In this document: positions 17,339 through 25,900 of the stretch, one piece after another
Position numbering within the stretch: position 1 is the stretch's first letter
How the letters are laid out: each line of letters begins with the position of its first letter
Assembly: GCF_000739895.2 (NCBI RefSeq)
Contig: NZ_BBJS01000023.1
Span: 84,551-148,550 of the forward strand
DNA: 64,000 nt
From: Sphingomonas paucimobilis NBRC 13935
GTDB lineage: Bacteria > Pseudomonadota > Alphaproteobacteria > Sphingomonadales > Sphingomonadaceae
Direction of reading: 5' to 3'
Translations under genes and position numbers: made by a program
The notes under the pieces: generated by a model
The model's database searches: none
What the model was told of the DNA's origin: nothing
Seen by the model: only the letters and a program-made list of their open reading frames with translations

Positions 17339-18529
17339 ATGAGCGCTGCCCATCGCCCGCGTCTATTCGGCACGAACCTCGAGCGTGCAGCCGACCATAA
17401 CCAACGGATCACACTTCATGCAATTCGGGTATGCGGCGCGCTGACCAGAGTGGAATTGGCCTCGATCACCGGCTTGACGACGGCTGCCATCGCCAACATT
17501 ACCCGCCGCCTCCTCAACGATGGGTTGATCGAAGAGGCGGGCCAACAACGTGGCGGTCGCGGCCAGCCTCCGACGAGGCTTGTGATCCGTCACAAGGCCT
17601 GCTTCGCGTTGGGGATCAATATCGATCGCGATCATGTCACGATCGTACTTGTGGATTTTGCCGGGGAGACGGTCGCCCGAATCTCTGAGGATATCGCGTT
17701 CGCGCTCCCCGGGCAGGTCGCGACGCTGTACCGCACGTCGATTCGTAAGATGCTGCAGGCTGCGCGTATCACCGTCGATCAACTGGTCGGACTCGGCGTC
17801 GCCAGCCCCGATCAGCTCGGGAGTATCGATCTCCCCGGCCGACCGGCTGCCTATGCTGATTGGGATGAGGTCGACATGGCAAAGCTCTTTGCCCGCCCCT
17901 TCGCGCTTCCGGTGTTCACCGAGAACGACGCCGCTGCCGCCGCGATGGGCGAAATGCAATTCGGCCTAGGACAGCGTCATGCCAGCTTCTTCTACATCCT
18001 GATATCCTCGGGACTTGGCGGGGGCGTGGTCGTTGATAATGCCTATATTCGCGGGGCAGACGGGCGCAGCGGGGAGCTGGGTTTCCTCCGAACCGCTACA
18101 GGCGCGCAGGTGCAAACGCTGGTATCCCGTTCCGGTCTGGCCATGCACTTAAACAGGGATGGCTTCGCGCTCGCCGACATCCCATGCGACAACGACACCG
18201 GCGGCCATGCGGTTCAGGACAGCGTCGAGGCGTGGATCGAAGCCGCCGCAACGCAACTTGTAGAACCTCTGACGGCGGTCAACTGTCTGTTGAATCCGGC
18301 GATCGTCCTCGTCGGCGGCCGGCTGCCCGCCGCCGTGCTGGATGGGCTGACGAACCGTCTCAATACCCGGCTGGCCGAAGCGTGTGACGGCATCCCGGCC
18401 CTCGCACCGGTCGCGCGTGCCGCACTATCCGCCGACGCTCCGGCCGTCGGCGCCGCGATCCTTCCCTTCAGCCATTTTCTGCTTCCCAAGCCGGGCGCGC
18501 TTTGGAAGACACCTGGCCATGATCAGTAG
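17339..18529 (+). CDS. ROK-family transcriptional regulator (NagC/Mlc/XylR-like)
   Basis: A 396-residue protein with an N-terminal winged HTH (ITLHAIRVCGALTRVELASI then TTAAIANITRRLLNDGLI) and a C-terminal sugar-kinase-like ROK domain. Recognisable elements are FALGINIDRDHVTIVLVD (phosphate-1-like), ENDAAAAAMGE, and SSGLGGGVVVD. The usual ROK zinc-site cysteines are not obvious, so sugar sensing may be divergent. The start at ATG 17339 gives the typical N-terminus; codons back to 17231 are open but unlike the family. It converges with the last gene of the mannosidase operon, which makes it the likely local regulator, repressing until a mannoside binds. The regulatory target is inferred. Confidence 0.88.
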   Translation: MSAAHRPRLFGTNLERAADHNQRITLHAIRVCGALTRVELASITGLTTAAIANITRRLLNDGLIEEAGQQRGGRGQPPTRLVIRHKACFALGINIDRDHVTIVLVDFAGETVARISEDIAFALPGQVATLYRTSIRKMLQAARITVDQLVGLGVASPDQLGSIDLPGRPAAYADWDEVDMAKLFARPFALPVFTENDAAAAAMGEMQFGLGQRHASFFYILISSGLGGGVVVDNAYIRGADGRSGELGFLRTATGAQVQTLVSRSGLAMHLNRDGFALADIPCDNDTGGHAVQDSVEAWIEAAATQLVEPLTAVNCLLNPAIVLVGGRLPAAVLDGLTNRLNTRLAEACDGIPALAPVARAALSADAPAVGAAILPFSHFLLPKPGALWKTPGHDQ

Positions 18530-18593
18530 GACACATTCTGGCGAAGCGCTCGCCGTTTTCGCAGCGTCATGACCGGGTCCGACGCCAGGGACA

Positions 18594-20918
18594 TCACGTT
18601 CGTGGCGAGGACAGCGAGGGTGGCCGATCCGCCGGGGCGGTGCCGAAGCGTGATGGCTTTCCGCCCATCTTGAATACGAGCTCACCGCCCTGGATGAGAT
18701 CAGCGTGCGAAATCCAGTTTCGAGTCCAGGCTTTGTCGTTCCACCAGACCGACTGGACATAGGGTCTGTCGGGTGCGTTGCCCTGCGCCCGAATGCGCAG
18801 TGTACGTCCGTTCTGTAGATCCACCTCCACATCGTCGAAGAGCGGCGATCCGAAGACATAGACGGCGCTGACCGGATCCACCGGATAGAAGCCCAGTGCG
18901 CTCAGGATGAACCACGCGCTTGTCTGCCCGCAATCGTCATTGCCGATCACGCCGTCGGGCTCGGCCCTGTACATCTCGTTCAGCAGACGCCGGACCATCG
19001 CCTGCGTCTTCCAGGGCATGCCCGCATAGGCATAGAGATAGGCGACGTGCTGGTTGGGTTCGTTGCCGTGCGCATATTGGCCAACCAGACCGGAGATGTC
19101 CGGCGGCGCATTGTCGGGCAGGGTCGAGGGCGCTGAGAACAATGCGTCCAGACGCGCCTCGAATGCCTTGTCGCCGCCCATATGGGCGATCAGCCCGTGC
19201 ACGTCATGCTGGTTGAGGAAGGTCGCCTGCCAGCCATTAGCCTCGGTATAATCGCGCCATCCGGGCTTGGGCATATGGCCTAGCTGGATCGGGTCATAGG
19301 GCGCCCACCATTGGCCATTGGCGAATTTAGGCCGGGCGAAGCCGATCTTGGCATCTATCACGTTCCGGTAATTGCGACTGCGCCGCCGCAATGCCTCGGC
19401 ATCGCCTGGCTCACCCGCCGCCTCGGCCAGTACCGCCATTGCCCAGTCGTCATAGGCATATTCCTGCGTACGGCTGACCGATTCCCAGACCAGATCCGCT
19501 GGAATATAGCCGCGGTCGTAATAATCCCCGCGGCCGAGCGAACCGTCGGAATCCTTGAATGCCCGATCGAAGGCGCGTCGGCGGATATTGGGCCAAGCGG
19601 CGGCGTAATCCGCCTCGATCCCCTTGGCTTTCGCCTCCGCCATGATCGACACGGAATGCCAGCCGATCATCGTTCCGGTTTCCACGCCCTGAAGCTGCCA
19701 GACTGGCGGACCATAGGGGCTCTGCTGTGTCTGGCGGACGAGGTCGTGGGTGAAGAGGGCGGCCTGGCGAGGCTTGATGAGGGTCAGCAATGGATGGAGT
19801 GCGCGATAGGTGTCCCACGTCGAATAGGTGCTGAACGCGGGTTGGTCGACCGGAGCCTGATGCACCTGCCTGTCCATGCCCACATAGCGGCCGTCACGGT
19901 CCGAGAACAGCGTCGGCGCCAGCAGCGCATGATAGAGTGCGCTGGCCATGATCGTGCGCTGCGCCTCGGTGCCGCCGGACACGCGGATACAGTCGAGTTC
20001 CTTCGCCCAAAGCGATCGCGCCGCACGACATTGTGCGTCGAAGTCCCAGCCGGGTGCTTCCTCGGCCAGCGCCTTTCGCGCGCCTGCGACGGACACGGCG
20101 GAGAGGCCTGTCTTGATCAGGATCGGCTCCCCACCGGCCTGATCGAAGAATAAAGCGAGCTTCAATTTGCGACCGCTGACGTCACGGGCGTTACCGGCGA
20201 CCGGTGTGTCGCCATCGCCGAAGAACTGCATGCGGTCAGGCTTGCGCGACAACCGCATCGCGAAATGGATATCGCGCCCTCTGGCCCAGCGATTGACCGT
20301 CCGGCTTCCGGTCAGCACGCCATCGGCGTCCAATGCCAGCGAAGCCCGCTCGATCACCTCGCCCTTGTCCCAGCTATCGACGATGACATGCGCGAAGTCG
20401 ATTAGGATGTGCCCCGCGCCCTGCGGGAAGCGATAGCGATGGAGGCCGACGCGCTCGGTAACGGTCAATTCGGCCTGCACCCCGCTTTCCAGTCGCGCGC
20501 GGTAATAACCAGGCTCGGCAAATTCCTCCGAGAAGCGCTGTCGATAGCCGAGATCGGGGTCGCCGAGCTTGCCTGGCGTCAATTTGAGTGGGCCGCGGCT
20601 CGGCACGACCAGCACGTCCAGCATGTCGCCGATCCCGGTGCCGGACAGATGCGTGTGGCTGAACCCCATGATCGACGCGTCGTCGCGGTGATAGCCCGAA
20701 CAGGCATCCCAGCGGGCATTGTCCGTGTCCGGGCTGAGCTGCGCCATGCCGAAGGGCAGCGAGGCGCCGGGAAAGGTGTGCCCGTGCCCGCCGGTGCCGA
20801 TGAAGACATCGGGCTTGCCGGCGGCCGGAGCCGCCGCGAAGACGCGGGTCGGCACCATGCCCGCAACGAGGGTAAGTCCCGTGCCCGACATAAGCTGCCG
20901 CCGGTTTGCCGTGGTCAT
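18594..20918 (-). CDS. GH92 family alpha-mannosidase (catalytic Glu present)
   Basis: A 774-residue secreted exo-acting GH92 enzyme, which releases mannose from alpha-mannosides with calcium help. The N-terminus has a Tat-like signal (ANRRQLMSGTGLTLVAGM ending in AAA). The mature protein starts with the family block GTGGHGHTFPGASLPFGMAQ. Later blocks are YAHGNEPNQHVAYLYAYAG, where the Glu (codon 19059-19061) is in the catalytic-acid position, and GNDDCGQTSAWFILSALGF near the catalytic base. Start 20918 is chosen because GGGGAAAG precedes it; the frame upstream is open to 21113 but lies inside the GH125 gene. It is the last gene of the minus-strand operon. Confidence 0.92.
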   Translation of the reverse strand: MTTANRRQLMSGTGLTLVAGMVPTRVFAAAPAAGKPDVFIGTGGHGHTFPGASLPFGMAQLSPDTDNARWDACSGYHRDDASIMGFSHTHLSGTGIGDMLDVLVVPSRGPLKLTPGKLGDPDLGYRQRFSEEFAEPGYYRARLESGVQAELTVTERVGLHRYRFPQGAGHILIDFAHVIVDSWDKGEVIERASLALDADGVLTGSRTVNRWARGRDIHFAMRLSRKPDRMQFFGDGDTPVAGNARDVSGRKLKLALFFDQAGGEPILIKTGLSAVSVAGARKALAEEAPGWDFDAQCRAARSLWAKELDCIRVSGGTEAQRTIMASALYHALLAPTLFSDRDGRYVGMDRQVHQAPVDQPAFSTYSTWDTYRALHPLLTLIKPRQAALFTHDLVRQTQQSPYGPPVWQLQGVETGTMIGWHSVSIMAEAKAKGIEADYAAAWPNIRRRAFDRAFKDSDGSLGRGDYYDRGYIPADLVWESVSRTQEYAYDDWAMAVLAEAAGEPGDAEALRRRSRNYRNVIDAKIGFARPKFANGQWWAPYDPIQLGHMPKPGWRDYTEANGWQATFLNQHDVHGLIAHMGGDKAFEARLDALFSAPSTLPDNAPPDISGLVGQYAHGNEPNQHVAYLYAYAGMPWKTQAMVRRLLNEMYRAEPDGVIGNDDCGQTSAWFILSALGFYPVDPVSAVYVFGSPLFDDVEVDLQNGRTLRIRAQGNAPDRPYVQSVWWNDKAWTRNWISHADLIQGGELVFKMGGKPSRFGTAPADRPPSLSSPRT

Positions 20919-20929
20919 CGTCTTTCCCC

Positions 20930-22381
20930 TTATGCCGTATAGGGTGCGGCAAGCAGCGCGGGCCTGCGCCGCGCCACGTCCAATATGAAGTCTCCGAACA
21001 GCCCGTTGGCCCATGCGAACCAGCTTCGCGTGAACTTTGTCGGATCGTCCTTGTGAAAGCTCTCGTGCATGAAGCCGGTGCCGCCATGGGTCGTGCGCAG
21101 CCACGCCAAGCACTGACGGATGAGGGCATCGTCGTCGCTGAGCAGCCCCCGGGTGATGATCGACATCGGCCAGATCATGTCCATGCCGACATGCGGCCCG
21201 CCGATACCATCCGCTGCCCGCCCGGCAAAGAAATAGGGGTTGCGCGGGCTCCAGGCCAAGGCGGCGGTGCGCCGATAGAGCGGATCGTTGCGCTCCGCCG
21301 CGCCCAGGAGCGGCAAGGCGGACAGGCTGGGCACATTCGCATCGTCCATGAAGATCGCGTTGCCATAGCCATCGACCTCGAAGGCCCAGACCTCATGTCC
21401 CTGGCCATCGGCCATCTTGCCATGCGCATCGAGCGCCTTAGCGACGGTGTCGGCGAGCGCGCGGGCGTCGGTCGCACCCGCCGTGTCGCCGCATGCCTCG
21501 TTCAGCACCACCGCCAAACCACGAAGCGCGGCGACGGCGAACAGGTTGGACGGGATCAGGAATGGATAGACACAGGCATCGTCGGACGGCCGAAATCCCG
21601 AATGGATCAACCCGACCTTCCGGGTGGGCGCGCCGTATCCGCCGAACATCAGCGTCTCGGTCGGCGAAACGTCGCGGCGCTGGAAATGATAGGGTCCGGG
21701 CCCATTCAGCCGCTGCTGCTCGCGAAGGGTCGCTACCGCCCGCGCCATGCCCTGCCGCCACAACGCGTCGAACGGGGCCCGATCGCGGGTCGCCGTCCAA
21801 TAGGCATGGGCCAGCCGCATCGGATAGCAGAGCGAATCGATCTCCCATTTCCGCTCCGCCACGCCTGGCTTCATCTCGGTGACGTCCCCCGCCGCCGACA
21901 GGGTGGTGCGCGCCGTCGGATCTTTCATGAAGGCGTTGGCATAGGGGTCCAGCAGGATGCACCGGGCTTGCCGCTGCATGGCGCCATGGAACAGTGTCCG
22001 CAAGGCCGGGTCCCGCGGTGTCAGGTGTACATAGGTCTGCAACTGGGCCGAACTGTCGCGCAGCCACATCGCGTCGATGTCGCCGGTGATGACGAAGGTG
22101 TCGGGCTTGCCGTCCACGGTGCCCGGCTGGACCGTGGTATCCAGCGTGTTGGGGTAGCAATTCTCGAACAGCCAGGCGAGTTGCGGGTCGGCGATCTTCG
22201 CCTTCACCCGCTTGATCTCATCCTCGACCGCCGGGCTGGTGAAGGCGCGTTCGCCGTGCGGCGGGCGCTTGCTGGGCAGCACGGCGCCCGGCGCTGCGCT
22301 GGCCGCGCCGAACGGCAGCGACGCCGACAACGCTACTCCGCCCAATACCAGATTACGACGGTTCATCGCGATGGGAGTCAT
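20930..22381 (-). CDS. GH125 family exo-alpha-1,6-mannosidase
   Basis: A 483-residue protein of the GH125 (former DUF1237) family, inverting enzymes that remove non-reducing alpha-1,6-mannose. A Tat-like signal peptide (MNRRNLVLGGVALSASLPFG) is followed by the family core: TFVITGDIDAMWLRDSSAQL, KWEIDSLCYP, HSGFRPSDDACVYPFLIPSN (containing the proposed acid Asp) and GFMHESFHKDD (containing the proposed base Glu). The ATG at 22381 overlaps the stop of the upstream GH92 (ATGA); an in-frame ATG at 22366 would begin directly with the signal peptide. It is followed after 11 bases by another GH92, so the three are surely co-transcribed. Confidence 0.92.
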   Translation of the reverse strand: MTPIAMNRRNLVLGGVALSASLPFGAASAAPGAVLPSKRPPHGERAFTSPAVEDEIKRVKAKIADPQLAWLFENCYPNTLDTTVQPGTVDGKPDTFVITGDIDAMWLRDSSAQLQTYVHLTPRDPALRTLFHGAMQRQARCILLDPYANAFMKDPTARTTLSAAGDVTEMKPGVAERKWEIDSLCYPMRLAHAYWTATRDRAPFDALWRQGMARAVATLREQQRLNGPGPYHFQRRDVSPTETLMFGGYGAPTRKVGLIHSGFRPSDDACVYPFLIPSNLFAVAALRGLAVVLNEACGDTAGATDARALADTVAKALDAHGKMADGQGHEVWAFEVDGYGNAIFMDDANVPSLSALPLLGAAERNDPLYRRTAALAWSPRNPYFFAGRAADGIGGPHVGMDMIWPMSIITRGLLSDDDALIRQCLAWLRTTHGGTGFMHESFHKDDPTKFTRSWFAWANGLFGDFILDVARRRPALLAAPYTA

Positions 22382-24780
22382 GGACGTACGGCTCCCGGCT
22401 GGCTCATCGAGAATGGTACGGCGGCCGCGCTGCTGGCCCAGGCGGTGTTGGGCTTGGGCCCCATGACGAAGGTCAGCTTGCCGCCGCCCTGCAAGTCTTG
22501 CCTCGACAACCAAGCCTTGTCGTAGCGTCGCCCGTTGAGCGTGGCCGACTGGATATAGACATTGTCCGGCCCGTTGTTTTGCGCCTCGATGGTCAGGCGC
22601 TTGCCGCCCGGCATGGTCAATTCGACCTGGCGAAACAGCGGACTGCCGATCGCATATTGGCCGACCGTCGGCGTCACGGGGTAAAAACCGAGCGCCGAGA
22701 AGACGTACCAGGCCGATGTCTGGCCGTTATCCTCGTCACCCGGATAGCCGTCGGGCGTGGCGGCGTAGAGTTTCCGCATCACGTCACGCACATGATATTG
22801 CGTCTTCCATGGCGCGCCGACCCAGTCGTAAAGGTAGATCATGTGCTGGATCGGCTGGTTGCCATGCGCATATTGGCCCATGTCGACGATCTGCATCTCG
22901 CGGATCTCGTGGATGGTCTGGCCGTAATAGCTGTCGTCGAACAAAGGCGGCGTGGTGAAGATCGAATCCAGCCGCGCCTCGAACGCCTTGTTGCCGCCCA
23001 TCAGCTCGGCCAGACCGCGAACGTCCTGCATCACCGACCAGCTATAGTGGAGCGCGTTGCCCTCCGTGAAGGCATCGCCCCATTTCAGCGGGTTGAACGG
23101 CGTTTCCCAACTCCCGTCCTGATTGCGGCCGCGCATCCAGCCCGTCTGGGGATCGTAAAGCTTGCGGTAGTTCTGCGCCTGAGCCGCATATTTGCGTGCA
23201 TCGTCGGTCTTGCCGAGTGCCGCCGCCAGCCGCGACAGCGAAAAGTCCGCGGTCGCATATTCGAGCGTGCGTGCGGCATTCTCGTTGATCCCGACATCGT
23301 ACGGGACATAACCGAGCCTGTTGTAATATTCGACGCCCTCTCTCCCGACCGCGTCGAGGACGTTCCCCTTCTTGTCGCGCGGCCGCCCCTCGGAAGTGGT
23401 CGCGTTCTTGACCATGGCCTCGTAGAGCGTGTTGACGTCGAAGCCGCGCACGCCGTTAAGATAGGCGTCGGCGATGATATTGGCCGAATTCGACCCGATC
23501 ATCACGCTGCGGTGGCCCGGGCTCGCCCATTCGGGGAGCCAGCCGGACTCCTTGTAGGTGTTGACCAGCCCCTGCATGATCTCACCGTCCACGTCCGGGT
23601 ACATCAGCGCGAAATAGGGGAAGACGGCGCGCCACGTGTCCCAGAAGCCGTTGTCGGTGTAGAGCGGCCCGTCATGGACCTTGCCGTCATAGGGGCTGTA
23701 GTGGACCTTCCGCCCCCGCGCGTCATATTCGTAGAAGCGACGCGGAAATTGCAGCATCCGGTAAAGTGCCGAATAGAAGGTGCGACGATTGTCGATGCTG
23801 GGATCGATGACGCGGACGCGGCCCAATTCCTTGTCCCAGACCGCCTTGGCCTTGGCCTCGGTCTGCGCGAAACCGTCGGTACCAATTTCCTTCGTCAGGT
23901 TTCGCTCGGCCTGCTCGGCGCTGATGAACGACGACGCGACCTTTACGCCGATCTGCTCGCCCTTCCTTGTCTTGAAGCTGACGACGGCGCCGACATGCCC
24001 GCCTTCGCTCTTCAAGGCATCGTGAAGCTGCCAGTTTTCGTCCCATGTGCGCGAGACGACGAAGTCGTGGTCGAATTCAAGCACGAAGTAATTGTGGAAA
24101 TTGTCCGGCACCCCTCCGCTATTGTTGCGGACATAGCCGGTGATGCGCCGTCGCTGCGGATCGACGGTTACCATCGACCCCTTGTTATAGGCGTCGAGTA
24201 CGATGTGTGCGTCATCACTCTGGGGAAAGGTGAACCGGAACTGCGCCGCGCGAGAGGTCGGCACCACCTCGGCGGTCACGTCATGATCGGCCAGATACAC
24301 CTTGTATTTATAGGGATGGCTTTCCTCCGCCTTATGGCTGAACCACGACGCCCGCTCATCCTGCTTGATGCGCACCGGGCCGGTTTCCGCCATGATCTCG
24401 AACGCGGCGTAATCGTTCATCCAGGGGCTGGGCTGGTGCGTCTGCTTAATGCCGCTGATTTTCTTGTCGTGATAGGTATAGCCCCAGCCCGAACCCATCT
24501 TCCCCGTGACCGGTGACCAGAAGTTCATGCCCCATGGCACCGCGACCGCCGGATAGGTGTTGCCATAGGACAAAGTATAGTCGGAGTCGGTGCCCATCAG
24601 CGGATTGACCAGATCGGCCAGCGACTCCGTCTGCGTCGCCCCGCGCGCCTGTGCGATCGCGATGGACGGCATCGGCAGGATCAAGCCAATCGCCGACAGT
24701 GTCGCCAGGGAGTTGCGTACAGTCGCTCCAAAAGCCTTGCTCACCATCAATCTCCCCATATTCTCTTGCCTGCGTGTCAT
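22378..24780 (-). CDS. GH92 family glycosidase with Glu-to-Gln at the catalytic-acid position
   Basis: An 800-residue GH92 protein. The N-terminal signal peptide lies around SLATLSAIGLILPMPSIAIA. The ATG at 24780 overlaps the GH43 stop (ATGA); ATG 24747 has a good GGGAGA site and may be the real start. Conserved blocks include VNPLMGTDSDYTLSYGNTYP, TDNGFWDTWRAVFP, and PGDEDNGQTSAWYVFSALGF. The catalytic-acid block reads YAHGNQPIQH, with Gln (codon 22855-22857) where the first and fourth GH92 genes here have Glu. In the family this change is known from enzymes that cut mannose-1-phosphate linkages, whose leaving group needs no acid. Activity on phosphomannan is therefore possible, but not shown. 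Confidence 0.9.
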   Translation of the reverse strand: MTRRQENMGRLMVSKAFGATVRNSLATLSAIGLILPMPSIAIAQARGATQTESLADLVNPLMGTDSDYTLSYGNTYPAVAVPWGMNFWSPVTGKMGSGWGYTYHDKKISGIKQTHQPSPWMNDYAAFEIMAETGPVRIKQDERASWFSHKAEESHPYKYKVYLADHDVTAEVVPTSRAAQFRFTFPQSDDAHIVLDAYNKGSMVTVDPQRRRITGYVRNNSGGVPDNFHNYFVLEFDHDFVVSRTWDENWQLHDALKSEGGHVGAVVSFKTRKGEQIGVKVASSFISAEQAERNLTKEIGTDGFAQTEAKAKAVWDKELGRVRVIDPSIDNRRTFYSALYRMLQFPRRFYEYDARGRKVHYSPYDGKVHDGPLYTDNGFWDTWRAVFPYFALMYPDVDGEIMQGLVNTYKESGWLPEWASPGHRSVMIGSNSANIIADAYLNGVRGFDVNTLYEAMVKNATTSEGRPRDKKGNVLDAVGREGVEYYNRLGYVPYDVGINENAARTLEYATADFSLSRLAAALGKTDDARKYAAQAQNYRKLYDPQTGWMRGRNQDGSWETPFNPLKWGDAFTEGNALHYSWSVMQDVRGLAELMGGNKAFEARLDSIFTTPPLFDDSYYGQTIHEIREMQIVDMGQYAHGNQPIQHMIYLYDWVGAPWKTQYHVRDVMRKLYAATPDGYPGDEDNGQTSAWYVFSALGFYPVTPTVGQYAIGSPLFRQVELTMPGGKRLTIEAQNNGPDNVYIQSATLNGRRYDKAWLSRQDLQGGGKLTFVMGPKPNTAWASSAAAVPFSMSQPGAVRP

Positions 24781-25784
24781 TTTGCGCGGCGGATCGGTCG
24801 CGGCTTCACGCCGTCGTTGGTCATCACGACCGGACGGATCGTGCCGTCAGCGTTGAAATACATCCGGTCGATCGCGATCTGCCGATGCTCGCCCCGGTCG
24901 GTCGCCAACGGACGCCGATGATAGGCGATAAACCAGTCGTCCGTGCCCGGTACGTTCACGACGGAATGATGCCCCGCCCCGCGGGCGATGCGGAAATCCT
25001 GGGTCAGGATCTTGCCCATCGGCTTGAACGGCCCGACCGCGCTCGTCCCCATGGCATAGGCGACGCTATAGTCGGGACCGGTCCACCCGCCCTCCGACCA
25101 CATGAGATAATAGACCCCCTTGCGCTCGACGAGGAAGGAGCCCTCGACATAGCCGGGGGGCGTGATCTCCTTGTACGTCGTCCCGTCCGCGAAGGGCAGA
25201 ACCGACTTCAGATCGCGGCTCAGGCGGACGACGTTGCAGTGCCCCCACCCGCCATAGAACAGATAGACCTGCCCGTCATGATCGCGGAAGGCGAAGGGAT
25301 CGATCGGTTGCGCGCCGTTGTGAAAGGCGTCGATCAACGGTTTGCCCAACGCATCCTTGAACGGGCCGCCCGGCGTGTCGCTGACCGCCAGTCCGATACC
25401 GCCAAGCTCGCGATCGCTCTGAATGTCGTTGGCACTGAAGAACATGTAATAGCGGCCATTGGCGGCGATGACCGAGGGCGCCCAGATCGCATAGGCCGCC
25501 CATGCGGCGCGCGTCACATCGAAGACATGGGGGTGCTTGGTCCAGTGGACGAGATCGGGCGACGAAAAGGCGTTGAAAAACGTCTGATAGGCATAGGACG
25601 GGCGCACGGTATGGCGTTTGCGCGCCTCCTGTTGCGCCGCGGAGAACCGGGAGGTTCGGTCCGGTACGCCGTCATCGTCGGAATAGGTCGGGTAGATCCA
25701 GTACCGGTCGCCGAACGCGCGGATCTCGGGGTCGGCATACCAGCCACGCACGATCGGATTCGATGCCGACGCCATAGCGGCCAA
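24777..25784 (-). CDS. GH43-like five-bladed beta-propeller glycosidase; signal peptide start unclear
   Basis: A 335-residue GH43-clan protein. The three acidic residues expected of the family are visible: YADPEIRAFGDRYWIYP (base Asp), DPFAFRDHDGQVYLFYGG (pKa-modulating Asp) and YVEGSFLVERKGVYYLM (acid Glu). A later GAGHHSVV carries the conserved His. GH43 enzymes usually act on alpha-arabinosides or beta-xylosides; the substrate here is unknown. The only clear starts are TTG 25784 or ATG 25775, which give almost no leader. Yet the frame upstream encodes a convincing leader (ATLASIGLAAMASA) with no standard start. A single-base shift would join it to an ATG near 25846. Confidence 0.85.
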   Translation of the reverse strand: MAAMASASNPIVRGWYADPEIRAFGDRYWIYPTYSDDDGVPDRTSRFSAAQQEARKRHTVRPSYAYQTFFNAFSSPDLVHWTKHPHVFDVTRAAWAAYAIWAPSVIAANGRYYMFFSANDIQSDRELGGIGLAVSDTPGGPFKDALGKPLIDAFHNGAQPIDPFAFRDHDGQVYLFYGGWGHCNVVRLSRDLKSVLPFADGTTYKEITPPGYVEGSFLVERKGVYYLMWSEGGWTGPDYSVAYAMGTSAVGPFKPMGKILTQDFRIARGAGHHSVVNVPGTDDWFIAYHRRPLATDRGEHRQIAIDRMYFNADGTIRPVVMTNDGVKPRPIRRAK

Positions 25785-25854
25785 GCCGATCGAGGCCAGC
25801 GTGGCGATCCATTTGGGAGCGAGATGTCGAATGACGCGCGATCCTCATCCATCG

Positions 25855-25890
25855 AGAAAGAAAAGAGGGTGGCTTCATGAGAAGCCACCC
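25855..25890 (-). terminator. Intrinsic terminator after the TonB receptor gene
   Basis: A perfect 10-base stem, GGGTGGCTTC (25867-25876) and GAAGCCACCC (25881-25890), with a 4-base loop. On the minus strand it is followed by TCTTTTCTTTC. It lies 10 bases beyond the receptor stop and before GH43, so it may partly uncouple receptor from downstream enzymes. Confidence 0.8.
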
Positions 25891-25900
25891 CAGGGGGGCC

